A DNA stretch of 64,000 nucleotides, from positions 186,001 through 250,000 of the forward strand of contig NZ_JBHTMY010000004.1 in the NCBI RefSeq assembly GCF_042679565.1. The letters run 5' to 3'. Source of the stretch: Namhaeicola litoreus (GTDB taxonomy: Bacteria > Bacteroidota > Bacteroidia > Flavobacteriales > Flavobacteriaceae). The position numbers were made by a program, and so were the translations under genes. Shown piece after piece: positions 8,320-16,372 of this stretch; position 1 is the first letter of the stretch, and the number at the start of each line of letters is the position of its first letter. The notes beneath the pieces are model-generated. The model saw nothing but the letters and a program-made list of their open reading frames with translations, was not told the origin of the DNA and searched no databases.

Positions 8320-8883
8320 ATGAAAGAAAAAGAGCAACTAACTGAGGTAATTCAACGCGCCAAACAAGGAGATCAAAATGCGTACACTACTTTATTAAAT
8401 ACTTATTGGAAAGACGTTTATCGTTTTCAATTTAGCAAGAGTAATAATGAAGACGAAGCCGAAGATATTACCATAAAATCTTTTGCGAAGGCATTTGATA
8501 AAATACAAACTTTTGACGAAACTTATTCTTTCAAGAATTGGTTGATCACTATCTCTGCGAATATTTTTGTGGATCACATCAGATCCCAAAAAGGGGAAAC
8601 TGTTTCAATGAACAAAGAAAAACATAGATTGCTGGGTATAATAGACGAAGAGCCTTCTCCAGCTGATTTATTGATTCAGGAACAGAATTTACTTCAATTA
8701 AAGCACTATATTCAGCAACTAAAGCCACATTATCAACAGGTTATACACTTGAGGTATTTTCAGGATTTGAGTTATAAAGAAATTTCTGTGGTTTTAAATG
8801 AACCTTTGAGTAATGTAAAAGTCCGTCTATTGAGGGCAAAAAAGATTTTATCTGAGATTATTTTGTCTAAAGATTTGCCATAA
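8320..8883 (+). CDS. ECF-type RNA polymerase sigma factor
   Basis: A 187-residue sigma-70 family group 4 factor. Region 2 spans about residues 10-95 (QGDQNAYTTLLNTY, EDITIKSFAKAF, FKNWLITISANIFVDHIR). Region 4 spans about 125-180 (KPHYQQVIHLRYFQDLSYKE followed by VKVRLLRAKKIL). I chose ATG 8320 over an in-frame TTG at 8317. No anti-sigma gene adjoins it. Upstream is the glycosyltransferase (9 nt), and downstream, after 1 nt, the Nramp-like transporter, so these are surely co-transcribed. Its regulon cannot be deduced here. Confidence 0.92.
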   Translation: MKEKEQLTEVIQRAKQGDQNAYTTLLNTYWKDVYRFQFSKSNNEDEAEDITIKSFAKAFDKIQTFDETYSFKNWLITISANIFVDHIRSQKGETVSMNKEKHRLLGIIDEEPSPADLLIQEQNLLQLKHYIQQLKPHYQQVIHLRYFQDLSYKEISVVLNEPLSNVKVRLLRAKKILSEIILSKDLP

Positions 8884-8884
8884 A

Positions 8885-10114
8885 ATGCGGGTAAAACTAC
8901 TTTCTTTTTTTAGGTCATTAGGTCCGGGTTTACTTTTTGCAGGGGCGGCAATTGGTGTTTCTCATTTGGTACAATCTACCAGAGCAGGTGCAGATTTTGG
9001 TTTTGGTTTGATCTGGGCTTTACTTATCGTCAACTTATTCAAATATCCCTTCATGCAATTTGGACTCCGCTATGCGATGGCCACCGGCGATAGTTTAATT
9101 GACGGTTATAATAAGTTGGGTAAAGGTTTTCTTTGGGCCTATTTTGCAATTACCTTCCTCACTATGTTCACTATTCAGGCCGCAGTCACAATTGTTACTG
9201 CCGGCTTAGCTGCCAATTTATTTGGTGTTGATATATCCATAACACAATGGAGTATGATCATAACACTTTTTAGCTTAGGCCTACTGTTGTTCGGGAAATA
9301 CAATTTGTTGGATAAAGTAATGAAATTGGTTGTGCTTGTGCTCACTATTTGTACAATTGTTGCGCTCGGTATAGCCTATTTCAATTATGATGGAACAGTA
9401 AACCTTAAACAGGTTTTCCCTGAAGGAGCGATAGAAATTTCATTTCTGATTACTTTTTTGGGTTGGATGCCAGCGCCACTTGACGTTTCTGTTTGGCAAT
9501 CTCTGTGGACAGTTGAGAAAAGAAAAAGCAATAAAGATTTTATCGGTAAAAGAGCTTTTTTTGATTTCAATATTGGCTATGTGTCTACGGTATTTTTAGG
9601 AATTTGTTTTTTGTCTTTAGGAGCATTGGTAATGTATGGATCTGAAGAAGTATTTTCATCCTCTGCCGGAAAGTTTTCTCAACAATTAATTAATTTGTAC
9701 ACCAAAAGTCTAGGAAAAGAAAGCGCAATTTTCATTTCGTTAGCGGCATTTACTACCATGTTTAGTACGACTTTAACAACTTTAGATGCTTCTCCGAGAT
9801 CGATGGCTAGAACAACTGAATTACTTTTTAATTCCAGTAAAAGTAGGAGTTACTTATTTTGGATTTTGTTTTTGGTAATTGGAACAATGGTGATATTGAA
9901 CTTTTTTTTATCCAACATGGCTACCCTTATTCAAATTGCGACTATACTTTCTTTTCTAACGGCACCTTTTTATGCTATCTGTAATTATGTGTTGATCAAA
10001 AGTAAGCACACGCCTACCTCTTATCGCCCTGGTCGAATAATGCACGTTTGGAGTGTTTTGGGAATTCTTTTTCTTATTGGATTTGGTGTATGGTACGTTC
10101 TTAGCTTATTCTAG
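8885..10114 (+). CDS. Nramp-family-like membrane transporter lacking the DPGN motif
   Basis: A 409-residue polytopic protein with about 11 membrane helices and the Nramp/LeuT-like order. It begins SLGPGLLFAGAAIGVSH, aligning with the first Nramp helix. The unwound metal-site motif DPGN of that helix is here AIGVSH, so the Asp and Asn ligands of Mn/Fe transporters are absent. Helix 6 keeps the Met-Pro (MPAPLDVS, residues 195-202) but lacks the following His of MPH. GEN TTFSTTLTTLDASPR in the C-terminal half is typical of this divergent Nramp branch. Metal specificity is therefore uncertain, and Mg2+ or a non-metal substrate is possible. It starts 1 nt after the sigma factor stop. Confidence 0.82.
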   Translation: MRVKLLSFFRSLGPGLLFAGAAIGVSHLVQSTRAGADFGFGLIWALLIVNLFKYPFMQFGLRYAMATGDSLIDGYNKLGKGFLWAYFAITFLTMFTIQAAVTIVTAGLAANLFGVDISITQWSMIITLFSLGLLLFGKYNLLDKVMKLVVLVLTICTIVALGIAYFNYDGTVNLKQVFPEGAIEISFLITFLGWMPAPLDVSVWQSLWTVEKRKSNKDFIGKRAFFDFNIGYVSTVFLGICFLSLGALVMYGSEEVFSSSAGKFSQQLINLYTKSLGKESAIFISLAAFTTMFSTTLTTLDASPRSMARTTELLFNSSKSRSYLFWILFLVIGTMVILNFFLSNMATLIQIATILSFLTAPFYAICNYVLIKSKHTPTSYRPGRIMHVWSVLGILFLIGFGVWYVLSLF

Positions 10115-10155
10115 AGTTCCTCTATGTTTCAAAAGAAATTGTTTCAATTTATTCG

Positions 10156-10163
10156 TATTTTTG
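10156..10163 (+). promoter_or_regulatory. Putative -7 box of lipA (TATTTTTG)
   Basis: Exact TAnnTTTG match 16 nt before the lipA ATG, giving a nearly leaderless transcript. No TTG at 17-23 nt upstream. Confidence 0.4.
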
Positions 10164-10179
10164 CAAACAAATTTTCAAT

Positions 10180-11046
10180 ATGGCAGAAGAATCAGTTATA
10201 CTACCGCATAAAAAACCCGATTGGTTAAGGGTAAAGCTTCCTGTTGGTAAAAAATATACACAATTGCGTGGTTTGGTAGATAAGTACAAGTTAAATACTA
10301 TTTGTACCAGTGGAAGCTGTCCGAATATGGGTGAATGCTGGGGAGAGGGTACCGCCACTTTTATGATTTTGGGAAATATTTGTACTCGTTCATGTGGATT
10401 TTGTGGGGTTAAAACCGGCAAACCGGAAAATGTGGAATGGGATGAACCAGAAAAAGTTGCCAGATCAATCGAAATTATGCATATCAAGCATGCTGTTATC
10501 ACCTCTGTTGATAGAGATGATTTGCGAGATGGAGGTTCTATTATATGGGCAGAAACGATTAAAGCAATTAGAAGGACAAGTCCGCAAACCACCTTAGAAA
10601 CATTAATTCCCGATTTTAGAGGAATTGAAGTAAATATTGATAGGGTAGTGGCTGTAGCCCCTGAAATTATTTCGCATAATATGGAAACTGTTAAAAGGTT
10701 AACAAGAGAAGTGCGAATTCAGGCGCAATATGAAAGGAGTTTATCTGTGTTAAAATATATTAAGGATAGTGGACAAAGAAGAACAAAATCCGGTATTATG
10801 CTTGGGTTAGGTGAAAAAGAAGAGGAGGTGATCGAATCTTTACATGATCTGAGAGATGCCAAGGTCGATGTTGTTACTTTGGGGCAATACCTACAACCTA
10901 CCAAAAAGCATTTACCTGTAAAAGAATTTATCCGGCCAGAGCAGTTCGAAAAATATAAAGAGATAGGTTTGTCACTGGGCTTTAGGCATGTAGAGAGTGG
11001 GGCATTGGTTAGGTCTAGTTATAAAGCTCATAAACATATTGAGTAA
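10180..11046 (+). CDS. lipA: Lipoyl synthase
   Basis: Radical SAM enzyme inserting two sulfurs into protein-bound octanoyl groups to make lipoyl cofactors. It has 288 residues, the usual length. The auxiliary 4Fe-4S cluster ligands are Cys42, Cys47 and Cys53 (CTSGSCPNMGEC). The radical SAM ligands are Cys68, Cys72 and Cys75 (CTRSCGFC). The C-terminal RSSY supplies the conserved serine ligand. Its clients would be the 2-oxo-acid dehydrogenases and glycine cleavage system; lpdA and a dehydrogenase E1 are elsewhere in the window. It has its own -7 box. Confidence 0.97.
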   Translation: MAEESVILPHKKPDWLRVKLPVGKKYTQLRGLVDKYKLNTICTSGSCPNMGECWGEGTATFMILGNICTRSCGFCGVKTGKPENVEWDEPEKVARSIEIMHIKHAVITSVDRDDLRDGGSIIWAETIKAIRRTSPQTTLETLIPDFRGIEVNIDRVVAVAPEIISHNMETVKRLTREVRIQAQYERSLSVLKYIKDSGQRRTKSGIMLGLGEKEEEVIESLHDLRDAKVDVVTLGQYLQPTKKHLPVKEFIRPEQFEKYKEIGLSLGFRHVESGALVRSSYKAHKHIE

Positions 11047-11093
11047 AATAGCATATTGTTATTTAACAAAAACTTAACAATGCAATGAAACTT

Positions 11094-11109
11094 TGGCATG
11101 TTTCTTGTA
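11094..11109 (+). promoter_or_regulatory. Candidate sigma-54 (-24/-12) promoter
   Basis: Reads TGGCATG-N4-TTGTA, against the consensus TGGCACG-N4-TTGCA, so both the GG and the TG dinucleotides are present at the correct spacing with two mismatches. It lies in a gene-free gap after lipA, about 95 nt before a strong terminator. The TTTG at 11092 could instead be a -33 element, but no TAnnTTTG follows at the right distance. Confidence 0.4.
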
Positions 11110-11119
11110 AATAATTTAT

Positions 11120-11212
11120 CGAATAGCAGAATTCCCCACTAATTTTGTTTTCATTATAATTAATTTTGAGTTAGTAAGTTTAGAAAGCATCCGCTGCGGC
11201 GGATGTTTTTTA
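11120..11212 (+). ncRNA. Candidate small RNA between lipA and the PNP gene
   Basis: About 90 nt bounded by a sigma-54-like promoter at 11094-11109 and a strong hairpin plus T6 ending at 11211, with no credible reading frame inside. The 5' part could form a second stem: ACTAATTT pairs with GAGTTAGT, 8 bp including two G-U pairs, closing a large loop. The boundaries and the existence of the RNA are inferred. The simplest alternative is that the hairpin is just the lipA terminator, 140 nt downstream of its stop. Confidence 0.35.
11188..11211 (+). terminator. Rho-independent terminator
   Basis: A perfect 7-bp GC-rich stem (CATCCGC with GCGGATG, loop TGCG) directly followed by six T. It ends either the lipA transcript or the candidate small RNA. 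Confidence 0.85.
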
Positions 11213-11226
11213 TTTAAAGCCTTATA

Positions 11227-12039
11227 CTAAAAGGTTTTGATGAAATTTTCTACCAAAAAGCAAACCGGTTTTTCAGCTTTCAGTGCAGCTTTTTGCACCT
11301 CCTCATGTGAGACAGATTCAATTTTTCCTTCAATTCCTAAATCAGTGATGACAGATATACCAAGGCATTTCATACCCATATGTTTAGCAACGATCACCTC
11401 GGGCACCGTGCTCATGCCAACCGCATCTGCGCCGAGTATACGAACCATTTTATATTCTGCTGGTGTTTCAAAAGTAGGTCCTTGCAACGCCAAATAAACA
11501 CCTGTTTTTAGCTCAATGCTATTTATAGATGCAATTTTTTTTATATGCTCGATCATTTTTTTGTCGTAAGGCTCGTGCATATCTACAAATCTAGATCCAA
11601 ATCTATTATCATTTTTACCTCTTAATGGATGTTCGGGCATTAAGTTTATATGATCGCTTATAATCATAATATCACCAACAGAAAAATCTGAGTTTACGCC
11701 ACCTGAGGCATTTGAGAGTATTAATTTATCTAAACCTAATGATTTTAAAACTCGGACGGGGTAAGTGACCTGTTCCATTGTCCAGCCCTCATAAAAATGA
11801 AATCTTCCTTGAAGAGCCAGTACTTTTTTATCTCCTATTTCTCCATAAATCATATTTCCAGAGTGGCCTTCGACCGTTGAAGTTGGGAAATGTGGAATAT
11901 TAGCGTAGGGAATGACTTTTTGATTATCTAGGATATTTGCTAAAGAACCTAAACCGGTTCCCATGATAATTCCGTAATCTATATGGCCAATTTCGTTATT
12001 ATGAAGGAATTTAACTGTTTCTTGAATTTTGTCGTACAT
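11227..12039 (-). CDS. Purine nucleoside phosphorylase
   Basis: Trimeric class PNP/MTAP-fold phosphorylase cleaving purine nucleosides to base plus ribose-1-phosphate. It has 270 residues. Visible landmarks are GTGLGS (27-32, phosphate loop), GRFHFYEGW (78-86), SNASGGVN, GPTFETPAE (187-195, base-binding Glu) and GMSTVPE. The base-contacting Asn of hypoxanthine/guanine-type PNPs (ITN) is Asp233 (VITDLG), as in enzymes that accept 6-aminopurines, so specificity may differ. Its start lies inside the end of lpxK (29-nt overlap), so the two are translationally linked. Confidence 0.93.
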   Translation of the reverse strand: MYDKIQETVKFLHNNEIGHIDYGIIMGTGLGSLANILDNQKVIPYANIPHFPTSTVEGHSGNMIYGEIGDKKVLALQGRFHFYEGWTMEQVTYPVRVLKSLGLDKLILSNASGGVNSDFSVGDIMIISDHINLMPEHPLRGKNDNRFGSRFVDMHEPYDKKMIEHIKKIASINSIELKTGVYLALQGPTFETPAEYKMVRILGADAVGMSTVPEVIVAKHMGMKCLGISVITDLGIEGKIESVSHEEVQKAALKAEKPVCFLVENFIKTF

Positions 12040-13057
12040 AATTTAGTATCAGGCTATCAAAATCTTTCCCATTGCCTATGAATTTTGTTTGAATGGGTAA
12101 GAAAAACATATGTTGAGAAGCATAATCGTACATCCTCATAAAATCCTTTTCTGTTGTAAGAATTAATTTTTTTTGTGATGGGATGTTGTCAAACTTCTGA
12201 TTTATCTTTTGTATGTCATTTTCACTAAAGTTGTGATGATCTCCAAATTTGATATGCTCAAAGTCAACTTTATGCTGGGTTAAAAAATTAGTTAAAGGTG
12301 TTGTTTTAGCAATACCTGTTACCAATAAAACTTTAAAATCTTTAAGGTTTTTAATTTGAATCGTATCTGTTTTAGAATAAATCTCATCCGGATAAAAGAT
12401 ACTCGTAAAAAAAACTGTTTGATCGAGTTCGGGTTTTAATCTTTTAGCAATTTCGAATTGCTCTATTTCAGTTAATCCTTCAGGGCATTTCGTCACAATT
12501 ATAATCTGAGCTCTTTTGGCGCCAGTTTTACCTTCTCTAAGTTCACCCGCAGGTAATACCTGATCATCGATATAAAGCTTATCGTATGATGTAAGGAGAA
12601 TGGTTCTTCCGGGATTTACTTTTCTATGTTGCAAAGCATCATCTAATAAAATAACTTCTGGATGAGGATTTTGCTCCAACAAATGGTTAATTCCATTTAC
12701 ACGATCGGCATCCACAGCTACCATTAATGGGTCAAATTTTTTATGATATTGAAGCGGTTCATCCCCAATATCCTCAAATGTGGAATTTGTGGTTGCGAGT
12801 TGGAACCCTTTTGATTTCCTTTTGTAGCCACGGCTCAAGACAGCTGTTCTAAACTCATCTTTTAATAATCGTATCAAGTATTCGATCATTGGGGTTTTTC
12901 CAGTACCTCCCATATTTAGATTTCCAACTGCAATGATGGGTAAATCAAACGTAGTGGCATTAAGTACGTTTTTGTCGTATGCCATATTTCTCGCCTTTGT
13001 AATTTGATCGTAAACCAGAGAAAGAGGATAAAGTATTTTTCTGATTTTTTTCATCAC
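12011..13057 (-). CDS. lpxK: Tetraacyldisaccharide 4'-kinase (lipid A)
   Basis: Inner-membrane-associated kinase phosphorylating the 4' position of the lipid A disaccharide precursor. It has 348 residues. The P-loop GNLNMGGTGKTP lies at 45-56, after an N-terminal amphipathic or hydrophobic stretch. DDALQHRKVNPG holds the LpxK DDxxQH motif. Two ATGs open the gene and the first is used here. The 3' end overlaps the phosphorylase start by 29 nt. It confirms an LPS-bearing outer membrane. Confidence 0.95.
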   Translation of the reverse strand: MMKKIRKILYPLSLVYDQITKARNMAYDKNVLNATTFDLPIIAVGNLNMGGTGKTPMIEYLIRLLKDEFRTAVLSRGYKRKSKGFQLATTNSTFEDIGDEPLQYHKKFDPLMVAVDADRVNGINHLLEQNPHPEVILLDDALQHRKVNPGRTILLTSYDKLYIDDQVLPAGELREGKTGAKRAQIIIVTKCPEGLTEIEQFEIAKRLKPELDQTVFFTSIFYPDEIYSKTDTIQIKNLKDFKVLLVTGIAKTTPLTNFLTQHKVDFEHIKFGDHHNFSENDIQKINQKFDNIPSQKKLILTTEKDFMRMYDYASQHMFFLPIQTKFIGNGKDFDSLILNYVRQNSRNS

Positions 13058-13100
13058 AACTAAAGTACGAAAATCATTAATAAGAATTAAAAATCACTTC

Positions 13101-14264
13101 TCAGTAAGTAACGTGGTCCACAATTTCGAGTCCGTAACCAATCATTCCAACTCTTTTCTTCGCTGAGGGGTTGTTCGATATCAATTTAATTTTATGAATA
13201 TTTAAATTGTGTAAAATCTGAGCACCTATACCGAAATCTTTCTCATCCATTTTTTTTACGCGTAAATCACCTTCATTTGTTTCCTGGTGTTTTTTTAGCT
13301 CTTTTAATCGTTGAATTAAGTCGTAGGTATTGTATTCCTGATTAATAAAAACAAGTACTCCTTTCTGCTCGGCATTAATTACATCAAACATTTTTCCTAA
13401 TTTATCATCGGGATTATTGACCAAAGTACCGATGATATCATTATTCACCAGGGTTGAATTTACGCGAACCAAAATAGGTTCATCTTTTTTCCAGGTTCCC
13501 TTGGTGAGCGCAATATGCACTTGGTCATTGGTTGTTTGTTTATAGGCATGCAGAGTATAGGTACCAAAACGAGTTTCGATATCAAAACTATCTATTTTAC
13601 GAATTAAAGAGTCGTGTAACATTCTGTAAGCCACAAGATCTTCAATAGAAACTATTTTAAGATCGAATTTCTTTGCCACTTTTACAAGTTCGGGTAGGCG
13701 AGCCATGGTACCATCTTCATTCAAAATTTCAATCAATATTCCGGCAGGTTTTAATCCGGCTAATCGGGCTAAATCAATCGCCGCTTCGGTATGCCCTGTT
13801 CTTCTCAAGACCCCACCTTCTTTGGCTCTTAATGGGAAAATATGTCCCGGTCTACCTAAATCCTCAGCTTTTGTTTCTGATGCAGTAAGTGACTTTACAG
13901 TTTTGGCTCTGTCCTGTGCAGAGATACCTGTTGTACAGCCATTTCCGATTAAATCTACAGACACGGTAAACTGGGTATTATGAAGTACCGTATTTTTACC
14001 GACCATCAATTCTAAGCCCAGCTCTTCACATCTTTTTTCGGTGATCGGTGCACAGATCAATCCACGGCCATGAGTAGCCATAAAATTGATCATTTCAGGA
14101 GTTACCATTTCAGCTGCTGCAATAAAATCGCCTTCATTTTCTCGATCTTCGTCATCAACTACTATGACTATCTTACCTTGTTTAATATCGGTAATAGCAT
14201 CTTCTATTGAGTCTAAAACAGATTTTTTATTTTTGTTCATCATCAATTCTTTGTTTAACATCAT
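13101..14264 (-). CDS. ribB: RibBA fusion: DHBP synthase with degenerate GTP cyclohydrolase II domain
   Basis: A 387-residue fusion. Residues about 14-215 form 3,4-dihydroxy-2-butanone-4-phosphate synthase with its catalytic DDEDRENEGD (37-46), HGR (65-67) and TGHTEAAIDLARLAG (156-170), all intact. The C-terminal half has a GTP cyclohydrolase II outline (VRVNSTL..., DFGIGAQIL, NNPSAKK, GYGLEIV). The three zinc cysteines are replaced by Leu272, Asn283 and Pro285, and the RGxG catalytic segment is missing. Only the RibB activity is expected, with the second half possibly structural, as in RibBX-type proteins. A true GTP cyclohydrolase must be encoded elsewhere. The start ATG follows the upstream permease stop by 1 nt. 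Confidence 0.93.
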   Translation of the reverse strand: MMLNKELMMNKNKKSVLDSIEDAITDIKQGKIVIVVDDEDRENEGDFIAAAEMVTPEMINFMATHGRGLICAPITEKRCEELGLELMVGKNTVLHNTQFTVSVDLIGNGCTTGISAQDRAKTVKSLTASETKAEDLGRPGHIFPLRAKEGGVLRRTGHTEAAIDLARLAGLKPAGILIEILNEDGTMARLPELVKVAKKFDLKIVSIEDLVAYRMLHDSLIRKIDSFDIETRFGTYTLHAYKQTTNDQVHIALTKGTWKKDEPILVRVNSTLVNNDIIGTLVNNPDDKLGKMFDVINAEQKGVLVFINQEYNTYDLIQRLKELKKHQETNEGDLRVKKMDEKDFGIGAQILHNLNIHKIKLISNNPSAKKRVGMIGYGLEIVDHVTY

Positions 14265-14265
14265 C

Positions 14266-15702
14266 CTATGATTTTTCTGTTTTTTTAAAGCGTCTAACGA
14301 TTTGATTTATTGGTGATAAAAATCTCTCCATACTAAATAATCCTTTGTCATTTGTGGCTCGTTTTAAAAGGAACAACCCAAAGGGAAGTAGAACAAAAGT
14401 TGCCATCCATCCTCCAATAAAGGGTGAAATTTTATTTGATTCAGCCATGTTTTTACCTAAAGTTGATAGGAAAAAATAGATCACAAAGATAATAATAGCG
14501 ATGATCATGGGTAGTCCAAATCCACCTTTTCTGATAATAGAACCTAATGGGGCTCCAATAAAAAATAGCACCAAGCAAGCAACAGAGAAAGCCAGTCTTT
14601 TATGGTATTCTGTTTCATAAGCATTAATAATTCTCTGTTTTCCTTTAGCGAGATCTCGATAAGAGTTGAGGTTGTCGAGATTACTTTGTGCAAGAACGAT
14701 AGCATTGTCATATACGATTAACTTATTCTCGCCCTCAAAGTTAGTGATGATTTCAGGGTTTAGATTTCCTGGAGGTATCGAATCTGCCAACAAGGTATTT
14801 GCCCGAAGTGTTAAATAAAAGCGCCTACTTTTATTGTTTAAATACTCTTGATAATGAGGTGTAAGTGAGTCAATGTAAAAATCTAATTGTTTCAGACTCA
14901 GCATTTCTTTTCCAGTTTTATACCTCACACTGTCGGGATCAAAGTTTCCTATTCTAGAAATATCAATATTAACCGTATACTCCTCAAACTTGGCTTTATT
15001 AAAAGCCATTCTTTTCTTTTCTGCATTGCTTGGTCGTCTTTTTTGAATATCCTCGTAATAGTTTCCATCTTCTAAAACTAGGGTGAGGTAGCGGCTACCT
15101 TCTTCACTTAAAATTGTTCCTTTTTGAGCAGTAATAACTTTGTTATTTACTTCGTTATCAGGTATTTGATAAATTAATACATTTTTTAACAGGTTCTCAT
15201 CCTCACCATATTTTTCTTCAAACTTTATACTGTATCCTGGAATTTCTGTATTAAAAGTACCTGCAACCAAAGCCAATGAAGGCTCCTTCATCTTCATGTT
15301 ATAAATAAGATTTTGAGATTTTAAGGAGGCATAGGGAAAGACATAATTCAAAAAAAGATAATTAAATCCACTTAATAAAAGCATCATGACCAACAATGGA
15401 ATAACAAATCTTCTCAATGAAATCCCAGCTGATTTTACCGCAGCCAATTCATAATTTTCGGCCATACCACCGAGCGTCATAATTGATGATAACAAAATGG
15501 CAATTGGCAGTGCCGTTGGAACCATCATCAAGGATAAATAGCCCAAGAACTTAAAAATAATAGCGAGACTAATTCCTTTCCCTGCTATTTTATCAAATTG
15601 AAGCCAAAGGGCTTGCATGATTAAAACAAACAAAATGATAAGAAAAGTGGCTAAAAAAGGTGCCAAAAAACTTTTGATGATATATCTACTGAGTATTTTC
15701 AC
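14266..15702 (-). CDS. LptF/LptG-family permease
   Basis: A 478-residue YjgP/YjgQ protein, inner-membrane component of the ABC complex that extracts LPS from the inner membrane. It has three N-terminal membrane helices (about 12-32, 50-75, 98-122), a large periplasmic beta-jellyroll (about 140-360) and three C-terminal helices (about 368-390, 398-418, 428-448). The sequence does not decide between LptF and LptG. It follows lolA by 16 nt and precedes the RibB fusion by 1 nt, in a block conserved in flavobacteria. Confidence 0.93.
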   Translation of the reverse strand: MKILSRYIIKSFLAPFLATFLIILFVLIMQALWLQFDKIAGKGISLAIIFKFLGYLSLMMVPTALPIAILLSSIMTLGGMAENYELAAVKSAGISLRRFVIPLLVMMLLLSGFNYLFLNYVFPYASLKSQNLIYNMKMKEPSLALVAGTFNTEIPGYSIKFEEKYGEDENLLKNVLIYQIPDNEVNNKVITAQKGTILSEEGSRYLTLVLEDGNYYEDIQKRRPSNAEKKRMAFNKAKFEEYTVNIDISRIGNFDPDSVRYKTGKEMLSLKQLDFYIDSLTPHYQEYLNNKSRRFYLTLRANTLLADSIPPGNLNPEIITNFEGENKLIVYDNAIVLAQSNLDNLNSYRDLAKGKQRIINAYETEYHKRLAFSVACLVLFFIGAPLGSIIRKGGFGLPMIIAIIIFVIYFFLSTLGKNMAESNKISPFIGGWMATFVLLPFGLFLLKRATNDKGLFSMERFLSPINQIVRRFKKTEKS

Positions 15703-15718
15703 AAAGTCTCAAAAAGGG

Positions 15719-16360
15719 TTAATCGTTAATCAAATAACCCATGGAGGTATATTTCTTTTCGTCGAAGTTGAATGTATTTGCCGGTAGCGATTGATTGGAT
15801 AAAAATTTCTTCACAGAGAGTATGGTTTGTGTTCCATTTTTACCGGTTTCGGTTATGTTTTCTATTTGATTTTTTTTAGCATCAATGCCAATTACAATTT
15901 TTTCGGTATCAGACTCGCTATCAATAGGATCTAGTTGAACAAACTCAATTTTCTTGTTTCCTTCACTTTTGGCGCCCAACATTTTATACGTGTAACCATT
16001 TTGGTAAAAAGAATAAAACTTTGAAGGCGTAAGCGTATTTTCATTATTTTCTTCAGTGTTTGATATATTCACTTCTTCATTATCAGGTACAATGGTATAG
16101 GTTTTTGTACCATCAAAAATCTGTGTTGTTCCGAAAAGGTCTACACGATATTTTTCTCCTTCTAATGCTGCCTTACCTGAATTGGTTTGTTTTACATTTT
16201 CTGCTTTATTTTCTAAAGTGTAGTCAAATTCAATAACCACATTTTTGAAACTCTTGATGTTGTTATGAACTTTGTCGAGTAATGCTTTTCCTGGATTGTT
16301 TTGAGCGAAAAGCTGACTGCAAGAGACTAAAAATGCAATTAATACAACATGTTTTTTCAT
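15719..16360 (-). CDS. LolA-like periplasmic lipoprotein carrier
   Basis: A 213-residue protein with a signal peptide ending in LFAQ (about residue 20) and a mature LolA-type fold: repeated beta strands, EFDYTLENKAENVKQTNSG, QIFDGTKTYTIVPDNEEVNI and a C-terminal LPANTFNFDEKKY. It carries outer-membrane lipoproteins across the periplasm. It lies directly between ftsK (12 nt) and the LptF/G permease (16 nt). A LolC/E-type permease that could be its partner is encoded at 25996-27231. Confidence 0.88.
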   Translation of the reverse strand: MKKHVVLIAFLVSCSQLFAQNNPGKALLDKVHNNIKSFKNVVIEFDYTLENKAENVKQTNSGKAALEGEKYRVDLFGTTQIFDGTKTYTIVPDNEEVNISNTEENNENTLTPSKFYSFYQNGYTYKMLGAKSEGNKKIEFVQLDPIDSESDTEKIVIGIDAKKNQIENITETGKNGTQTILSVKKFLSNQSLPANTFNFDEKKYTSMGYLIND

Positions 16361-16372
16361 AATATTTTTTCT

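Noticed and set aside
13673..13983. Plus-strand open frames opposite ribB
   Set aside because: They are antisense shadows of a conserved gene, with low-complexity translations and no start signals.
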